Origin: Psychrobacillus psychrodurans
Lineage (GTDB): Bacteria > Bacillota > Bacilli > Bacillales_A > Planococcaceae
NCBI RefSeq assembly: GCF_027563345.1
Contig: NZ_JAMKBK010000013.1
Length of the DNA stretch: 64,000 nucleotides
Strand: one strand, 5' to 3'
Part shown: positions 1 through 7,993 of the stretch, piece after piece
Layout: each line of letters opens with the position of its first letter
Numbering within the stretch: position 1 is the stretch's first letter
Notes under the pieces: generated by a model
What the model saw: only the letters and a program-made list of their open reading frames with translations
What the model was told of the DNA's origin: nothing
Database searches by the model: none
Program-made: the position numbers and the translations under genes

Positions 1-204
1 TTACTATTATTATCTATAAAATTTAGGTATATGGACTCTTATATTACTTAAAACAGCTTAATATATATATATCTACTTTGTAAAATAAATTAGATATTTC
101 AATTTAACGAAACACAATAAATCTATATAAAGGAAATGGGCTGGGACAGAAGTAGAAATTTTATTGGATAAGGAGAAACCTTTACTAAATAATGGATATT
201 TAAT

Positions 205-312
205 AAAATTGATTGGAATGGAGGGGCGACTCCTACGGGAATAGCGTGACACCTGAGACTACAGGCTCAGGCCACGCCCGTGGAAAGCGTCCCTGGAATG
301 GAAATCAATTTT
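205..312. repeat. GC-rich inverted-repeat element, copy 1
   Basis: About 108 bp bounded by a perfect 10-bp inverted repeat (AAAATTGATT and AATCAATTTT). Inside are GGGGCGACTCC, GCGTG, CCTGAG/CTCAGG, CACGCCCGTGGAAAGCGTCCC and TGGAATGGAAATCA. The CCTGAG/CTCAGG and GCGTG/CACGC pairs form a nested hairpin. The same ends and core phrases recur near 10.3-10.8, 16.1-16.5, 23.0-23.5 and 33.8 kb, so this is a dispersed family. It is non-coding; a MITE-like nature is inferred. Confidence 0.75.
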
Positions 313-325
313 TTGCACAGCAAAA

Positions 326-362
326 AAAACAGCATTTTTCTCACAGAGAAAAATGCTGTTTT
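326..362 (-). terminator. Intrinsic terminator downstream of the M42 peptidase gene
   Basis: Perfect 17-bp stem (326-342 with 346-362) around an ACA loop. A/T runs lie at both ends, so it can act in either direction. It sits about 95 bases beyond the stop codon of the peptidase gene on the minus strand. Confidence 0.75.
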
Positions 363-457
363 GGGGTTTAGTCCCAGCCTCAGTTAAAATGATAATTTAA
401 TACGGGAAATGAGGGTATTAGTAAATCATTCCTCACTCATTTCTTCTATGTTATGAC

Positions 458-1546
458 CTAATTAAAAGTAATTTTATTTACTGCATCACGATCTAATTTC
501 TTTATCACTTCTACAATTAATTTCACCGTGTTTTCGTAGTCATCTCTATGCAAAATTCCTGCATGAGAATGTATATATCGCGTCGCTACACCAATTGACA
601 GCGAAGGAACACCATTAACAGAAATATGCATAGAACCTGCATCAGTTCCTCCACCTGGTATCATTTCAAATTGGTAAGGAATATTATGCTCGTCTGCAGT
701 ATCTGTTACAAAATCACGTAAACCTTTATGGGAAACCATGGAAGCATCAAATAATACGATTTGTGGTCCCTCACCCATTTTACTTGTCGATTCTTTTGCA
801 GTAATACCTGGAGTGTCACCAGCTACCCCCACATCTACAGCAAAGCCGATATCTGGTTTTATCTTATTAGTAGTTGTTTTAGCACCTCGAAGGCCTACCT
901 CTTCTTGAACATTACCTACTCCATAAACGACGTTTGGATGTTTTTCATCCTTTAATGCTTTTAATACATCCACTGCGATTGCACAACCTATACGGTTATC
1001 CCACGCTTTTGCTAATAGAAGTTTTTCGTTATTCATTACAGAAAACTCAAAATAAGGAACTACCATATCTCCTGGTAATACGCCCCATTCCATTGCTTCT
1101 TCTTTAGATGATGCACCTATATCAATGAACATATCCTTTATATCCGCTGCTTTTTTACGTGCTTCTGCAGACAGTATATGAGGAGGTTTAGAACCGATAA
1201 TACCAGTTATATTATCTCCTTTACGAGTGACAATTGTTACCCGCTGTGCAAGCATTACTTGAGACCACCAACCACCGACTGTTTGGAAGCTCAAAAATCC
1301 TTTGTCATCGATTTTTGAAATCATAAATCCGACTTCATCTAAATGTCCAGCTACCATGATTTTAGGACCGTTCGCATCTCCCACTTTTTCTGCGATCAAG
1401 CTACCAAGATTATCGTATTCAATTTTATCTGCAAAAGGTGCAATGTACTTTTCCATCACTTCTCTTGGTTCACGCTCGTTACCAGGAATCCCTTTAGCAT
1501 CCGTCAATTCCTTTAACATCGTCAATGTTTCATCTAGCTTTGGCAT
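458..1546 (-). CDS. ysdC: M42 family metallo-aminopeptidase (YsdC-like)
   Basis: A 362-residue cytosolic zinc or cobalt aminopeptidase of the M42 glutamyl-aminopeptidase/endoglucanase-like family, which trims peptides from the N-terminus. Visible metal and catalytic motifs are AGHLDEVGF (about residue 66), AWDNRIGC (about 180), VQEEVGLRGA (about 213), DVGVAGD and the C-terminal HSHAG histidine. The length is normal for the family. The ATG follows an AGGAGG site. B. subtilis ysdC also lies next to ysdB and ysdA, which supports orthology. It appears monocistronic, ending at a strong hairpin. The exact substrate cannot be read from sequence. Confidence 0.93.
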   Translation of the reverse strand: MPKLDETLTMLKELTDAKGIPGNEREPREVMEKYIAPFADKIEYDNLGSLIAEKVGDANGPKIMVAGHLDEVGFMISKIDDKGFLSFQTVGGWWSQVMLAQRVTIVTRKGDNITGIIGSKPPHILSAEARKKAADIKDMFIDIGASSKEEAMEWGVLPGDMVVPYFEFSVMNNEKLLLAKAWDNRIGCAIAVDVLKALKDEKHPNVVYGVGNVQEEVGLRGAKTTTNKIKPDIGFAVDVGVAGDTPGITAKESTSKMGEGPQIVLFDASMVSHKGLRDFVTDTADEHNIPYQFEMIPGGGTDAGSMHISVNGVPSLSIGVATRYIHSHAGILHRDDYENTVKLIVEVIKKLDRDAVNKITFN

Positions 1547-1626
1547 TATTTCGACCTCCTAAATATATGTACGATTTAATTATATTCTAAATTAATGACA
1601 TTTTCAAAATTTGAGCCCACGATATT

Positions 1627-3525
1627 TCAATCAGCTCCCGCACCTCCACCGCCGTCTCCACCACCATCTGATGAACCTCCCGAGTGAGAACTTCCTCCAT
1701 CTGATGACGTGGAAACCTTAGTCCATGACCAAGACTTAGTAACATAATCTATGGGGTCTGTGCTTGCAAGTAATACGGCAGCAAATGGAACAGAAAACTC
1801 CTTCGTTGGTATATCTACATTTTTTTTACCTAGTAAATAAGCTCTTACTACCCATTTTTCTTGCTCATTATTATTTAATGTATTTGGCATCCCATTTTTT
1901 AATTCTTTTCGATAGGAACGTACTGCATCCTTTGCACGGACTGCATTCATCGAAAGAATATTTCTTGGTGCAACAAAATATAAAATGATAACCATAAATA
2001 ATAATCCAATTATTAAATTTACAACCTCTTCATTTGCAATAGAAGTAGTAAAGAAAAATAATAGAATAGCGTATATACTTAAAAATAATGTCGAACGTTT
2101 TTTTATCCATAGGATAACTAAAAAAATAATCGTAAATATGGCTATAATAGCTATAGCCGTATAGCTCTGTACATTTGCATAATAAGCGAACATAGTAATC
2201 AGCGAAAGCATTAGGATAGAAGCTGTAATGATTAGTAGGGGAATTTTTCTATTCATAGCTCCCGCCTCTTCTAACTCTTTTTCTACTAACTGATGCCACT
2301 CCGTTTTTTTCTTTTTAAAGACTTTTACTTTGCTATGAAAGAATGTGGAATTTTTATTATCTTTCGCAGCACCTGCAGCATCATGTAAATGAAAAGCCCA
2401 TTTTCTAGAGCCACTTCTAGTTGTAAATAGCCAACTAGTCATTTGCTTCTCAAAAACTGAAGTCGCGAGTTCGCCATTAGTAAGCCGGAAATCCAATGTT
2501 TCTTCCGGCGCTTTTGGATCGTGTTTAAAACGAAGTGCAGACTTTGCATGTTTTACCTTAACAGCCCCTCTTTCTACTAATGAAAAGAGACCTGCAAGGA
2601 AGTCTTTAGTATTGGGGTTTCCGCATTTATCAACAAAAAACAAATACAATACATCCGTATTTAGAACTTCCTCACTATACCCCTTTCTCCAAAAATGTCT
2701 TTGCGGTAAGAAAAGCAGTAAGCATAAGATAATAATTAGTATTGTAAATGAGACTTTCGGTATGAATGAGATAAGTGTATCGATATAAGACAGTCTTTTA
2801 TTCCATTTTTTCTGTTCTTCTATTTCATTAGCTAAAGCATCTTTATAGGGTATTGCTGCTTTAGTTTTACCAGATAAAGCAATTAGGTCCGCAGGGAATA
2901 TTAAACTAGTCTTCGTTTCAGTAAATGCTTTGGAAACAGGACTTGTAAATCGAATACCAAAAGTATTTTTCTCCGTTTTCACCTTTGCTTTATTGTACAA
3001 AACGCCTTCAAACGTAGTTGTTTCAGCTGTTTCGGGAAGAATATAATCTATAGTTAGATTAGAATAATCCTGATCATGGTTGTCCCCTTCTTCAAAATAA
3101 ACAACATCTAGCTCGTTATAATTATCATATGCAGTGACACTATTTTTGAGCGTATAAGCATACAAAAATGATACTTGCCGATCACGTACTCCTATATCCG
3201 AAAAAAATGTATTATTATCTTTTGTCACTTGTAAGGGAGTCATCATAGCTTGATCAATAAACCCTGGTTCCAAGTTCAAGTGGGCTAACTCATAAGCATA
3301 AAATTGTTCTACGTCTTTACCATGTTCATTTGGGAAAGACCTATGCAATTTAGAGAAAGACCCCTCAAAATTATAAGTAAATACTTCATTTATTAAAAGG
3401 TCCCCATTTGGTTGAATCCAAGATTTTATATGTATTTTATCAATGGAATAGGACTTTGCTTCTGCTACTATTCCAAAGGAGAGTGACAGTACAACTAATA
3501 CTATAGATACAATAAACTTTTTCAT
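1627..3525 (-). CDS. DUF2207 domain membrane protein with Gly/Ser-rich tail
   Basis: A 632-residue protein with an N-terminal signal sequence ending near AEAKS (about residue 24). A large extracytoplasmic DUF2207-type region follows (about 25-250), then a membrane segment near 255-275, a cytoplasmic region (about 280-430), several further membrane segments (about 430-525) and a very glycine-rich C-terminus ending GGGAGAD. This architecture is typical of DUF2207 (YciQ-like) proteins, whose function is unknown. It has its own GGTGGTG-type ribosome binding site and ends 81 bases before the peptidase gene. Its role is not assigned; envelope-related activity is only inferred from topology. Confidence 0.85.
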   Translation of the reverse strand: MKKFIVSIVLVVLSLSFGIVAEAKSYSIDKIHIKSWIQPNGDLLINEVFTYNFEGSFSKLHRSFPNEHGKDVEQFYAYELAHLNLEPGFIDQAMMTPLQVTKDNNTFFSDIGVRDRQVSFLYAYTLKNSVTAYDNYNELDVVYFEEGDNHDQDYSNLTIDYILPETAETTTFEGVLYNKAKVKTEKNTFGIRFTSPVSKAFTETKTSLIFPADLIALSGKTKAAIPYKDALANEIEEQKKWNKRLSYIDTLISFIPKVSFTILIIILCLLLFLPQRHFWRKGYSEEVLNTDVLYLFFVDKCGNPNTKDFLAGLFSLVERGAVKVKHAKSALRFKHDPKAPEETLDFRLTNGELATSVFEKQMTSWLFTTRSGSRKWAFHLHDAAGAAKDNKNSTFFHSKVKVFKKKKTEWHQLVEKELEEAGAMNRKIPLLIITASILMLSLITMFAYYANVQSYTAIAIIAIFTIIFLVILWIKKRSTLFLSIYAILLFFFTTSIANEEVVNLIIGLLFMVIILYFVAPRNILSMNAVRAKDAVRSYRKELKNGMPNTLNNNEQEKWVVRAYLLGKKNVDIPTKEFSVPFAAVLLASTDPIDYVTKSWSWTKVSTSSDGGSSHSGGSSDGGGDGGGGAGAD

Positions 3526-3592
3526 AGATTACACCACCGTTTTAATATGTATTATTTTTTTACGGCTAGTCTACGAAAAAGTTTCACTCAAA

Positions 3593-4078
3593 TCAATAAC
3601 CACTTTTTTGACGGTCATAATTTGTTTGATTTTTTTCGATATATGCCTGTAAGACGTCCTCACTGCTAAACCCAAGTTTGTCCGCAATTGCCCCATACAT
3701 TATCCATAGTTTTTCGTAGTGATTCTGAGTCGGTGCATTTAAAAATGTCAAAACGGATTCATTTGTGCCTATGAAAAGTGCAGTTAAATCTCCATCAATA
3801 CTTTTATGAGGCCATTCCTCTAAATCTTCAAATCCTTTTTCTATACCTAACGATAATATAAAGTGAATAGAATCAACATACTCCTCTAAGATAACACTTC
3901 GTTCTGAAGGACCCTTTTCACTCCAGAATTTAAAGCATCTCGTTTCGTTTGCAAGTTCTGCAAGTTCAACTATTAGCGCCAACCCTTTTTTTACAAAAAC
4001 ATCCTCCGTAACTTGCTTGTTGGATTGTATATATTGGTCTAAAGCGCGCTGCATTGTAAAAAGTTTGTGTAAATTCAT
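3593..4078 (-). CDS. Dimeric (all-alpha) dUTP diphosphatase
   Basis: A 161-residue all-helical dUTPase (dUTPase_2/MazG-like fold) that hydrolyses dUTP to dUMP, limiting uracil in DNA and supplying dTMP synthesis. The metal-binding helices are visible as ELAELANETRCFKFWS (about residues 38-53) and EEYVDSIHF (about 66-74), matching the ExxE and ExxD pattern of the family. The frame is open 34 codons further upstream, but the GGAGG at 4083-4087 and the family N-terminus MNLHKLFTMQ put the start at the ATG at 4078; an adjacent ATG at 4081 is too close to the site. It is divergent from ysdB. Confidence 0.88.
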   Translation of the reverse strand: MNLHKLFTMQRALDQYIQSNKQVTEDVFVKKGLALIVELAELANETRCFKFWSEKGPSERSVILEEYVDSIHFILSLGIEKGFEDLEEWPHKSIDGDLTALFIGTNESVLTFLNAPTQNHYEKLWIMYGAIADKLGFSSEDVLQAYIEKNQTNYDRQKSGY

Positions 4079-4171
4079 CATTTCCTCCAAATATTTTAAT
4101 TTATTTTGAAACCAAACTACCTCTTCTATCGTATAGCAAGTACAATGTATTTTACAAGGAGGACATTTGAG

Positions 4172-4558
4172 ATGTTCCATTTACTAAGACTGCTTATTTT
4201 GATACTTATCATATATGTTTTTTATAAAATTCTTCGCTACTTATTTGATCCTAAGCGTAAACTGGATGAGGCATATGAAAAAGAACAGTATTATTATTAT
4301 GATGAGGTAAAAAATGTTCGTAAAAACTTCTTTATCACGTATAAAGGGATCCTATTTGAGGGAGAAAAATATTTAGGTACTACCGACCAAGCCTTCGAAG
4401 TCGTTTCTATCTTTATTTGGACAAAAGATCCAGCTAAATTACAGGGCTTTACAAAAGAAGACTTACGTTTCTTACAAAATGAAATTAAAATGAATTACCC
4501 AAATGCCAAAATAAACTGGAAAAGCCCTATTGAGCAATTAATGCGGGATGACCAGTGA
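4172..4558 (+). CDS. ysdB: YsdB-like small membrane-anchored protein
   Basis: A 128-residue protein with an N-terminal membrane helix (residues 1-23, LLRLLILILIIYVFYKIL) followed by a charged, tyrosine-rich cytoplasmic domain containing EKEQYYYYDEVKNV. It resembles YsdB, reported in B. subtilis to act in the sigma-W regulatory pathway; this is family knowledge, not shown here. The start is the ATG at 4172, nine bases after AAGGAGG (4156-4162); upstream in-frame codons have no ribosome binding site. It is followed immediately by an intrinsic terminator, so it is monocistronic. Neighbouring ysdC and ysdA support the identity. Confidence 0.82.
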   Translation: MFHLLRLLILILIIYVFYKILRYLFDPKRKLDEAYEKEQYYYYDEVKNVRKNFFITYKGILFEGEKYLGTTDQAFEVVSIFIWTKDPAKLQGFTKEDLRFLQNEIKMNYPNAKINWKSPIEQLMRDDQ

Positions 4559-4569
4559 AAATAAAAAAC

Positions 4570-4600
4570 GGTTAGCCGAGAGTTTTCGGCTAACCTTTTT
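4570..4600 (+). terminator. Terminator after ysdB
   Basis: Perfect 10-bp stem GGTTAGCCGA/TCGGCTAACC with a GAGTTT loop, followed by TTTTT. Confidence 0.9.
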
Positions 4601-4646
4601 GTGATTGATCGATAAAAAATATCAAATATTTAACTATAGGAAACAC

Positions 4647-4800
4647 CCTACATGAATGTTGAACTTTCCGCATGCTTCGCTTGTAACCTTCAAGGATGGA
4701 TCGCGATCGCTATCTTTCGTCCCTTCACCCCTTTTGAAGTCTCATTCTTTGCGCTCTTACGGCTCGTAATGCGCACATCCTAGGGACCACTGTGATGTAG
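4647..4800. repeat. GC-richer structured intergenic element
   Basis: About 150 bases clearly more GC-rich than the surroundings, bounded by CCTACAT and ATGTAG. It contains the palindrome GATCGCGATC near 4700 and a hairpin at 4751-4774 (GCGC..TTACG-GCT-CGTAA.GCGC). No ORF is credible. It may be another non-coding repeat or a small mobile relic, but no second copy was found in this window. Confidence 0.4.
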
Positions 4801-4863
4801 AATTTTCTTTTTACAGATCATCCATCGGATAATTGAAGTATTGATGGATATATTTTTCGTTCC

Positions 4864-4956
4864 GCAAGTAAATAAGCTTCTTAAGCAAGTAAACTAACAA
4901 TCTGCACAAGTAATCTCTGAAGGATGACAAGTAAGTAAAATTCAAGAGCAAGTAAA
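4864..4956. repeat. 21-bp-phased CAAGTAA direct-repeat array
   Basis: The heptamer CAAGTAA starts at 4865, 4886, 4907, 4928 and 4949, exactly 21 bases apart, while the 14 bases between copies differ. Three copies extend to GCAAGTAAA. The complementary strand reads TTACTTG every seven codons. The array lies in a gene-free stretch between the ysdB terminator and the DUF3953 gene. The spacing equals two helical turns, as in protein-binding iterons; this is inference. Confidence 0.7.
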
Positions 4957-5208
4957 TGGTTTTGTATATGTAATTTCTCTCTCTTAATTATACTAGTCAA
5001 TAGCGACTCTTGTAGATACAGGTAGATATAATCGGATGACCTAGGCAAGCCAGTACAAGTATGGATTAGTATCATTTTGTTTATTATTTTGGCTATTGTT
5101 AAAGGCTATGTTTCACTTAAAATAACGGAGCAGTTTAGTGTAATAAGGGTTCTATTTAATCCACAAAATTAAAGCTAAGATAAAAATTTTTTTTGGGGGG
5201 ATAAATTG

Positions 5209-5442
5209 ATGAAAAAAACTAGAATTGTATTTGCAATAATTGCTTTTTCTTTATCTTGTTATAGTCTGATAAGTAGAGATTTTGATTTAATGCCGATTGT
5301 AATGATGTGCTTAGGGGCATTTATGTTAGCGTCAGGATTATACGAACTTCAAAAAGACCGGAAAAGATTTGAAGGATATTTATTCATTATTGTCTCTTTA
5401 TTTCTTTTCACTATTACCATAACGGGTTTGTTATTGAACTAA
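5209..5442 (+). CDS. DUF3953-like small membrane protein
   Basis: A 77-residue protein with about three hydrophobic segments: residues 5-22, 28-45 around PIVMMCLGAFMLASGLY, and 56-75. The short polar loop ELQKDRKRFEGY and the overall layout match DUF3953 proteins common in Bacillales; function is unknown. The ATG at 5209 is preceded by a GGGGGG run at 5195-5200; a TTG one codon upstream is also open but less likely. It stands alone between repeat-rich segments and may be a variable accessory gene. Confidence 0.7.
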   Translation: MKKTRIVFAIIAFSLSCYSLISRDFDLMPIVMMCLGAFMLASGLYELQKDRKRFEGYLFIIVSLFLFTITITGLLLN

Positions 5443-5509
5443 AGAAGCAGGTTAGCCAAATAAGCGGGTAGCATACATCACTAAAAATGCATTTTGAAAG
5501 AGGGATATT

Positions 5510-5581
5510 ATGAACTACTACCAAATTGTAAAAGAAGTAGTGATACATGAGGTCTTGAATCAAAATGCTTTCGAGGAGTAG
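5510..5581 (+). CDS. Possible 23-residue small ORF
   Basis: An ATG at 5510 follows an AAAGAGGG-like site by five bases and opens a 23-codon frame (MNYYQIVKEVV...EE) closed by TAG. The composition is protein-like, but no family is recognised. It could be the start of a decayed gene, because the following 250 bases are AT-rich and hold nothing recognisable. Low confidence. Confidence 0.2.
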   Translation: MNYYQIVKEVVIHEVLNQNAFEE

Positions 5582-5820
5582 AGTACCTTCGTTTAATATT
5601 TGTTATCCAAGTGTCTTAAAAATATGGAACAAAATTTATAATAGTAAATTTCCAAATTCAAAAAAACGATATTAATCAAAAACAATATTATTAAACTCCC
5701 ATGAAAATTTAAAAATGCAACAAATCTATAAAATGTACAAAAGGGACTCAGAAATTGCTTTTTTAAAAAAGCTGATCCTTCAGAATGATTATATTAAGCT
5801 GAAAGTTAAATCAAGAACCA
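5582..5820. other. Intergenic stretch with nothing recognisable
   Basis: AT-rich sequence with scattered stop codons in all frames. No hairpin, promoter or repeat could be supported. Confidence 0.5.
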
Positions 5821-5840
5821 ACTCCATACTTGTTAGGATA

Positions 5841-6060
5841 AAGGCAAGGCTGGTGCAATAACCAGAGTAGGATTATCTCCCATGAGTGCTTCCCCTAAGG
5901 GAGCGACAGTCTGTGATGCACCGTGGTCGCTGGAGTCAGACTAACAGATGGGCTCTTTGGCACCATAGTTCATCGACCTTCCTCTCCCAGCCGTAGAATC
6001 CTATACCCACGTTTTTACATTTTCATTCTCTGTGGTGTAGCGCTGATTTTGCGCTACATG
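5841..6060. ncRNA. Structured non-coding relic, possibly an IS110-type non-coding end
   Basis: About 220 bases that are GC-rich and pairing-rich. GGCTGG (5848-5853) can pair with CCAGCC (5987-5992). Alternatively GGTGCA (5852-5857) can pair with TGCACC (5917-5922). Local hairpins include GCTTCCC/GGGAGC near 5890-5905 and GTAGCGC/GCGCTAC (6037-6043 with 6051-6057). Size and nested layout resemble the non-coding (bridge RNA) segment at one end of IS110-family elements, but no transposase is present. The identification is a recollection-level guess; strand is unknown. Confidence 0.3.
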
Positions 6061-6195
6061 GATGGCTAACGAGTGCTTTACATCAAGAAGAGGTAAAGCC
6101 TTATTTCTTTGTATTTGCCTTTATCTTTATTTTTAAACATGATTCAATACAATTTTTAGCATCTGCTAAATCTCAAAGTTAATATCTACTCACTT

Positions 6196-6290
6196 AGTGA
6201 TTACAGTGAAACACGGCAAATCCAGCGGAGAACAACAGAATGTTGGTCACGAAGGCAATGCCAAAACATGCTGAAGTTGTTCGAAGCCTT
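6196..6290. repeat. Fragment of the dispersed repeat family (variant core)
   Basis: Begins GTGATTACAGTGAAACACGG, resembling the GTTGATTGTAGTGAAA arm of full copies. It then carries CAGAATGTTGGTCACGAAGGC, matching CAGGATGTTGGTCACGAAGGC in the copy near 16.44 kb. The right half is missing. It adjoins ysdA. An open frame overlapping it on the plus strand is probably fortuitous. Confidence 0.5.
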
Positions 6291-6490
6291 CGTTCCTTTG
6301 CAACACTCTATGGGATTATTTCTGGTTTTAGAATCCTCGCCTTGGAAAGCGACCGCGTTAACCGAAATCATGTCATTACTCAAAGCACACTCTTTGTCTT
6401 CAACGAGGCATCACTACTAGTATCTTGTGCCAATTTTCACAAAACACAGGCACTTCCCCCGGAAATCAGAGCATACAAAAAAAGACACCC

Positions 6491-6775
6491 CTATGCAATG
6501 ATAGAGCTGTCTGTTGTTAATATGTAGAATATTAAGAAAGCATATAAGATCATTAACATTAAAAATCCAACACGAAAGTTCGTATGCTTTGTTTTATGGC
6601 GAAACATTTGCATTCCAATATATGCCCCAATTCCTCCACCTAATAGCGCGAATGTCCAAAGTGTTCTTTCCGAAATACGTTGCCCCTGTTTTCTTGCTTG
6701 TGATTTGTCGTATCCCATTACAAAAAAAGCGATAATCGACATGATAAATATGAAAATAAGAATAACGTTTGTCAT
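6491..6775 (-). CDS. ysdA: DUF1294 membrane protein (YsdA)
   Basis: A 94-residue inner membrane protein with helices at residues 3-20, 38-58 and 68-87. The conserved DUF1294 core YDKSQARKQGQRISERTLW and GGGIGAYIGMQMFRHKT is clear. Function is unknown. The ATG follows AAGGAG. It lies downstream of rplT on the same strand, as in B. subtilis, but the rplT terminator in between suggests partial or separate transcription. Confidence 0.88.
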   Translation of the reverse strand: MTNVILIFIFIMSIIAFFVMGYDKSQARKQGQRISERTLWTFALLGGGIGAYIGMQMFRHKTKHTNFRVGFLMLMILYAFLIFYILTTDSSIIA

Positions 6776-6795
6776 ACATATTAGGCTCCTTGTAC

Positions 6796-6829
6796 AAAAA
6801 AAGCTGATAGAATCTCTATCAGCTTTTTT
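6796..6829 (-). terminator. Terminator after rplT
   Basis: 10-bp stem AGCTGATAGA/TCTATCAGCT with an ATC loop and A/T runs on both sides. It ends the infC-rpmI-rplT transcript. Confidence 0.9.
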
Positions 6830-6837
6830 ATCTTAAA

Positions 6838-7197
6838 TTATTTTGCGATTGCTTTTTTTGCTGCATCTGCAAGTTGTGTAAATGCTTGAGAATCTGTTAC
6901 TGCAAGATCCGCTAACATTTTACGGTTAACTTCGATTTCAGCTAATTTTAATCCGTGCATTAAACGGCTATAAGAAAGTCCGTTCATACGTGCTGCCGCA
7001 TTGATACGTGTAATCCATAGTCTACGGAAATCACGTTTTTTGTTGCGACGGTCACGGTATGCATACATGAATGATTTCATTACTTGTTGGTTAGCAACTT
7101 TGTATAATGTATGTTTAGAACCGTAATAACCTTTAGCTAATTTTAATACTTTTTTACGACGACGTTTAGTTACTGGTGTGCTTTTTACGCGTGGCAT
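6838..7197 (-). CDS. rplT: 50S ribosomal protein L20
   Basis: A 119-residue protein beginning MPRVKSTPVTKRRRKKVLKL, the long basic N-terminal extension of L20 that binds 23S rRNA, followed by RDRRNKKRDFRRLWITRINA and the globular C-terminal half. It is needed for early 50S assembly. In Bacillus it represses its own operon by binding the infC leader, and that leader is present here at about 8081-8250. Last gene of infC-rpmI-rplT, 46 bases after rpmI. Length and motifs are normal. Confidence 0.98.
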   Translation of the reverse strand: MPRVKSTPVTKRRRKKVLKLAKGYYGSKHTLYKVANQQVMKSFMYAYRDRRNKKRDFRRLWITRINAAARMNGLSYSRLMHGLKLAEIEVNRKMLADLAVTDSQAFTQLADAAKKAIAK

Positions 7198-7243
7198 GAT
7201 TCATTACCTCCTGCTATTCTTTCGAATGATTGAATTTCTGTTA

Positions 7244-7444
7244 TTATTTCATGTAAGTTAATAAAGTTTTGATACGTTTGTAATCGCCTGAAGATGCTAC
7301 TTTAGTTTTACGTAGTTTACGTTTTGCTTTAGTAGATTTGTTAGCGAATAAGTGGCTTCCAAAAGCACGGTCATGTTTTAATTTTCCAGTCCCGGTTTTT
7401 TTGAAACGCTTTGCAGCTCCACGGTGAGTTTTCATTTTCGGCAT
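7244..7444 (-). CDS. rpmI: 50S ribosomal protein L35
   Basis: A 66-residue, very basic protein starting MPKMKTHRGAAKRFKKTGTG, the L35 signature, with a normal C-terminus. A large-subunit protein and the middle gene of the infC-rpmI-rplT operon, 30 bases after infC, with an AGGAG site before the ATG. Co-regulated by L20 through the operon leader. Confidence 0.98.
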   Translation of the reverse strand: MPKMKTHRGAAKRFKKTGTGKLKHDRAFGSHLFANKSTKAKRKLRKTKVASSGDYKRIKTLLTYMK

Positions 7445-7474
7445 GTCGAATTCCTCCTAAACAATTGTACTCTA

Positions 7475-7993
7475 TTACTGTTTTTCGTTCTTTGGTGCAA
7501 GCACTAAGAACATACTACGGCCATCCATTTTCGGTTTTGACTCGATAGTGGATACTTCCGTACAAGCTTCTGCAAATCTATCTAAAACTCGTTGTCCGAT
7601 CTCTTTATGAGTGATGGCACGACCTTTAAAGCGAATAGATGCTTTCACTTTATCTCCTTTTTCAAGGAACTTGATCGCGTTTTTCAATTTCGTTTGGAAA
7701 TCATGCTCATCGATTGTTGGGCTCAAACGAACCTCTTTCATCACGATGATTTTTTGATTTTTACGAACTTCACGATCTTTCTTTTGCTGCTCAAATTTGA
7801 ATTTACCATAGTCCATGATACGAGCGACTGGTGGCTTGGCTTGAGGAGCCACAAGGACAAGATCCAAATTTACACGACCTGCTATTTCAAGTGCTTCGTT
7901 ACGTGTTTTTAATCCTAATTGATCACCATTCTGATCAATAACTCGTAGTTCGCGAGCTCGAATGCCATCGTTTACATACATGTCTTTGCTAAT
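7475..7993 (-). CDS. infC: Translation initiation factor IF-3 (AUU start)
   Basis: A 172-residue IF-3 with N-domain (VNDGIRARELRVIDQNGDQLG), lysine-rich linker, and C-domain (VRLSPTIDEHDF, IRFKGRAITHKEIGQ, LVLAPKNEKQ). It binds 30S subunits, prevents premature 50S joining and proofreads the start codon. The frame is open 29 codons upstream, but the family N-terminus SKDM begins at an ATT codon (7991-7993) nine bases after GGAGG (8003-8007), so translation almost certainly starts at AUU, as in Geobacillus and E. coli infC. AUU starts are the basis of IF-3 autogenous control. First gene of the operon. Confidence 0.95.
   Translation of the reverse strand: MSKDMYVNDGIRARELRVIDQNGDQLGLKTRNEALEIAGRVNLDLVLVAPQAKPPVARIMDYGKFKFEQQKKDREVRKNQKIIVMKEVRLSPTIDEHDFQTKLKNAIKFLEKGDKVKASIRFKGRAITHKEIGQRVLDRFAEACTEVSTIESKPKMDGRSMFLVLAPKNEKQ

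Larger units (their letters stand above)
1..457. other. Intergenic region with nested repeats
   Basis: No gene is supported at the left edge. The first 130 bases are AT-rich and show nothing recognisable. From about 139 to 379 lies a nested repeat structure: an outer inverted repeat (GGCTGGGAC at 139-147, GTCCCAGCC at 371-379), a GC-rich inverted-repeat element at 205-312 and a long hairpin at 326-362. The hairpin also serves as a terminator for the peptidase gene that ends at 458. Confidence 0.6.

Noticed and set aside
4864..4956. CRISPR array
   Set aside because: The repeated unit is only seven bases, spacers are 14 bases, and there are no cas genes.
4881..5075. Leucine-rich 64-residue ORF on the minus strand
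   Set aside because: The periodic leucines result from the phased TTACTTG repeat; there is no good ribosome binding site or family match.
6240..6527. 95-residue plus-strand ORF
   Set aside because: Starts in a repeat fragment and overlaps ysdA; composition is not protein-like and no ribosome binding site is seen.
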